NCBI GenBank assembly: GCA_002413665.1
Contig: DHXK01000004.1
Coordinates: 1-7,914 of the forward strand
Length of the DNA: 7,914 bases
Origin: Legionellales bacterium UBA5158
GTDB lineage: Bacteria > Pseudomonadota > Gammaproteobacteria > DSM-16500
Reading direction: 5' to 3'
Every line of letters starts with the position of its first letter. Within the stretch, counting starts at the first letter, position 1. Under the pieces are notes generated by a model that was given only the letters and a program-made list of their open reading frames with translations, was not told where the DNA came from and searched no databases. This document shows, one piece after another, positions 6,310 to 7,914 of this stretch. A program made the translations under genes and the position numbers.

Positions 6310-7878
6310 ATGATACAAAAATTAAAACCATTAGCTCTGTGTTTATGTTTGCTAGGTATCCTTCCTGCCTATGCTAGTAACACAGCAACAATTTCCTCGC
6401 GTACCGATCAATTAGAACAACAATTAACAAAAATGCAAAATGAATTACAGTCTTTAAAAGGTCAGGTAAGACACACTCACAAAACAAAGTCACATAAATC
6501 TGCGTCACACACAGTAAAAGCGACTGATAAGACTCAAGATTCATCCACAACGAAGCCTACGGATTATGTTGTAGGGCCACAAAATTTACCCACAAGTGGA
6601 GCGCATTACCTAGGCTATGATCCTGATGCACCTGGGCAGGCATTTGTATCAACTGGGCCTTACCTTAGAACCCCTATTTCTTATTCGGGTACGGATTTAA
6701 TCATTAACAGCCCTAGTATTAATGAAGATGTTAGTTTATTGAATGTGCGTAAAAATATACGTCAACGTTTGAGAGCCATGAATATTCCCGTTAATGAGGA
6801 TCATGCTCATTTGTTATTGAGTGGTAATATCGAAGCTCAGGGGTTATACAAACATCCTGGCGCCGGACCAGCTAGCACCGACATTGATGTCACTAATGTC
6901 GCGTTAGATGCTTTTATTTTAGGACCTAGCCATTGGCTCACAGGTCTTATGTCGTTTGGATATGATAATGATTTAGGCACTAATTCAGGGTCATTAAATA
7001 ATAAATCGCGCACCCAGAACTCCAGAGTCTTTATCAATAATGCATTTATTACATTTGGTGATTTTGAAGTTACTCCGTTTTATGCAACGATAGGTCAAAT
7101 GTATGTACCTTTTGGAACGTATAGTTCCAACATGGTGAGCAGTCCTTTAACAAAAGTCATTGCACGCATAAAAGCTAGAGCTATAGTGGCAGGTATTCAG
7201 CAGCAAACTGACAATGGATTTTATGGATCAGCATTTATTTTTAAAGGTGATACTCATGCGGGTTCAACAAGCCGTGTCGATAATGGTGGTGTGAATGCTG
7301 GCTATCATTTTGTTGATGGGAAAATAAGAGCTAATTTTGGTGGTGGTTATGTTGCTAATATTGCGGATTCACAAGGTATGCAAAATACGGGAGGCGCACC
7401 TTTATTTGATGGCTTCGGTGGACCAGCGGGTACCGGCAATGAAAGAATTGCTCATCATGTTCCAGCCATAGACGTGCGTGGGTTATTAAGTATAGGCACA
7501 TCAATTGATTTGTTAGCAGAGTACATTGGTGCAGTCAGTTCATTCAACAATAACGATTTAACTTACAGCTCGCATGGTGCAAAACCGCAAGCCTTAAACG
7601 CTGAAGCAGCTTACACTTTTTCTGTTTTAGATAAACCGACATCGGTTGCGATTGGATACGGTAAAACGAAAGATGCTTTAGCAATAGGTGTGCCGTTAGC
7701 GCGCATGTCTATGACGCTGAATACTTCTATCTGGAAAGATACGTTACAGAGTTTAGAGTTTCGTCATGATATAAACTACGCGGCGTCTATTCCGGCATCA
7801 GGATCAGATGTGGCAGCACCTTCTGCATCGGGTAAATCGGATAATGTTGTGACTGCTCAAATAGATATGTATTTCTAG
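6310..7878 (+). CDS. LbtU-family siderophore porin (outer-membrane beta-barrel)
   Basis: This predicted outer-membrane protein resembles LbtU, the TonB-independent receptor for legiobactin in Legionella pneumophila, and probably admits an iron-siderophore or similar small ligand. It has 522 residues from the ATG at 6310. A signal peptide (1-22) ends in AYA before S23. A short coiled coil follows, with hydrophobic residues L35, L39, M42, L46, L49 and V53 in regular 4-3 spacing. Next is a linker rich in His and Lys (54-74; H55, H57, H62, H67). From about residue 165 the sequence alternates in the manner of beta strands. It includes the segment GQMYVPFGTYSSNM (262-275) continuing into SSPLTK, which I associate with this family. 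It ends in IDMYF, with the terminal Phe expected for Bam-dependent barrels. It stands alone, divergent from lnt, with no siderophore synthesis or export gene in view. Family assignment is from memory of the pattern; the ligand is inferred. Confidence 0.8.
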   Translation: MIQKLKPLALCLCLLGILPAYASNTATISSRTDQLEQQLTKMQNELQSLKGQVRHTHKTKSHKSASHTVKATDKTQDSSTTKPTDYVVGPQNLPTSGAHYLGYDPDAPGQAFVSTGPYLRTPISYSGTDLIINSPSINEDVSLLNVRKNIRQRLRAMNIPVNEDHAHLLLSGNIEAQGLYKHPGAGPASTDIDVTNVALDAFILGPSHWLTGLMSFGYDNDLGTNSGSLNNKSRTQNSRVFINNAFITFGDFEVTPFYATIGQMYVPFGTYSSNMVSSPLTKVIARIKARAIVAGIQQQTDNGFYGSAFIFKGDTHAGSTSRVDNGGVNAGYHFVDGKIRANFGGGYVANIADSQGMQNTGGAPLFDGFGGPAGTGNERIAHHVPAIDVRGLLSIGTSIDLLAEYIGAVSSFNNNDLTYSSHGAKPQALNAEAAYTFSVLDKPTSVAIGYGKTKDALAIGVPLARMSMTLNTSIWKDTLQSLEFRHDINYAASIPASGSDVAAPSASGKSDNVVTAQIDMYF

Positions 7879-7894
7879 CATATTGAGCCATGTT

Positions 7895-7914
7895 GGGTTG
7901 AGCTTGCGAAACCC
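7895..7914 (+). terminator. Hairpin after the porin gene, probably cut by the window end
   Basis: GGGTT (7895-7899) pairs with AACCC (7910-7914). Inside lie two facing G/A mismatches (7900 with 7909, 7901 with 7908), then a G-C pair (7902/7907) closing a CTTG loop. G(CUUG)C is a known extra-stable RNA tetraloop. The hairpin starts 17 bases after the porin stop, where a terminator is expected. Any T run would lie outside the window, so terminator function is inferred; it could also be a dispersed palindromic repeat. Confidence 0.4.

Overview
The window looks like a piece of chromosome from a gammaproteobacterium, most likely one of the Legionellales (Legionella, Coxiella and relatives). Three things suggest this: moderately AT-rich DNA; proteins that align well with gammaproteobacterial housekeeping genes; and an outer-membrane protein of the LbtU siderophore-porin type, a family I know mainly from Legionella. 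The genus cannot be fixed from sequence reading alone.

Layout. Positions 1-6125 are all read on the minus strand, in the order lnt (4602-6125), leuS (1940-4432), lptE (1419-1940), holA (372-1406), nadD (1-396, cut by the window edge). leuS-lptE-holA-nadD is the compact, conserved proteobacterial cluster: leuS and lptE share one base, lptE and holA are 12 bases apart, and nadD starts inside the end of holA. lnt lies 169 bases upstream of leuS, and that gap holds a strong imperfect hairpin. Positions 6310-7878 carry one plus-strand gene, the LbtU-like porin, divergent from lnt across a 184-base intergenic region with a plausible promoter. The last bases form a hairpin with a CUUG-type tetraloop that is probably cut by the window end.

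How the genes fit together. The minus-strand block mixes information processing (leucyl-tRNA synthetase, the delta subunit of the replicative clamp loader), NAD synthesis (NadD) and outer-membrane assembly (Lnt finishes lipoprotein acylation; LptE is itself a lipoprotein and so a likely Lnt substrate). The porin adds an outer-membrane uptake function, probably for iron-siderophore.

I see no mobile element, CRISPR array, tRNA or rRNA, and no clear undescribed multi-gene system. The points most worth checking are the two hairpins, the swapped zinc-site pattern and missing insertion in LeuS, the histidine/lysine-rich linker of the porin, and a short leucine-rich open frame in front of leuS.
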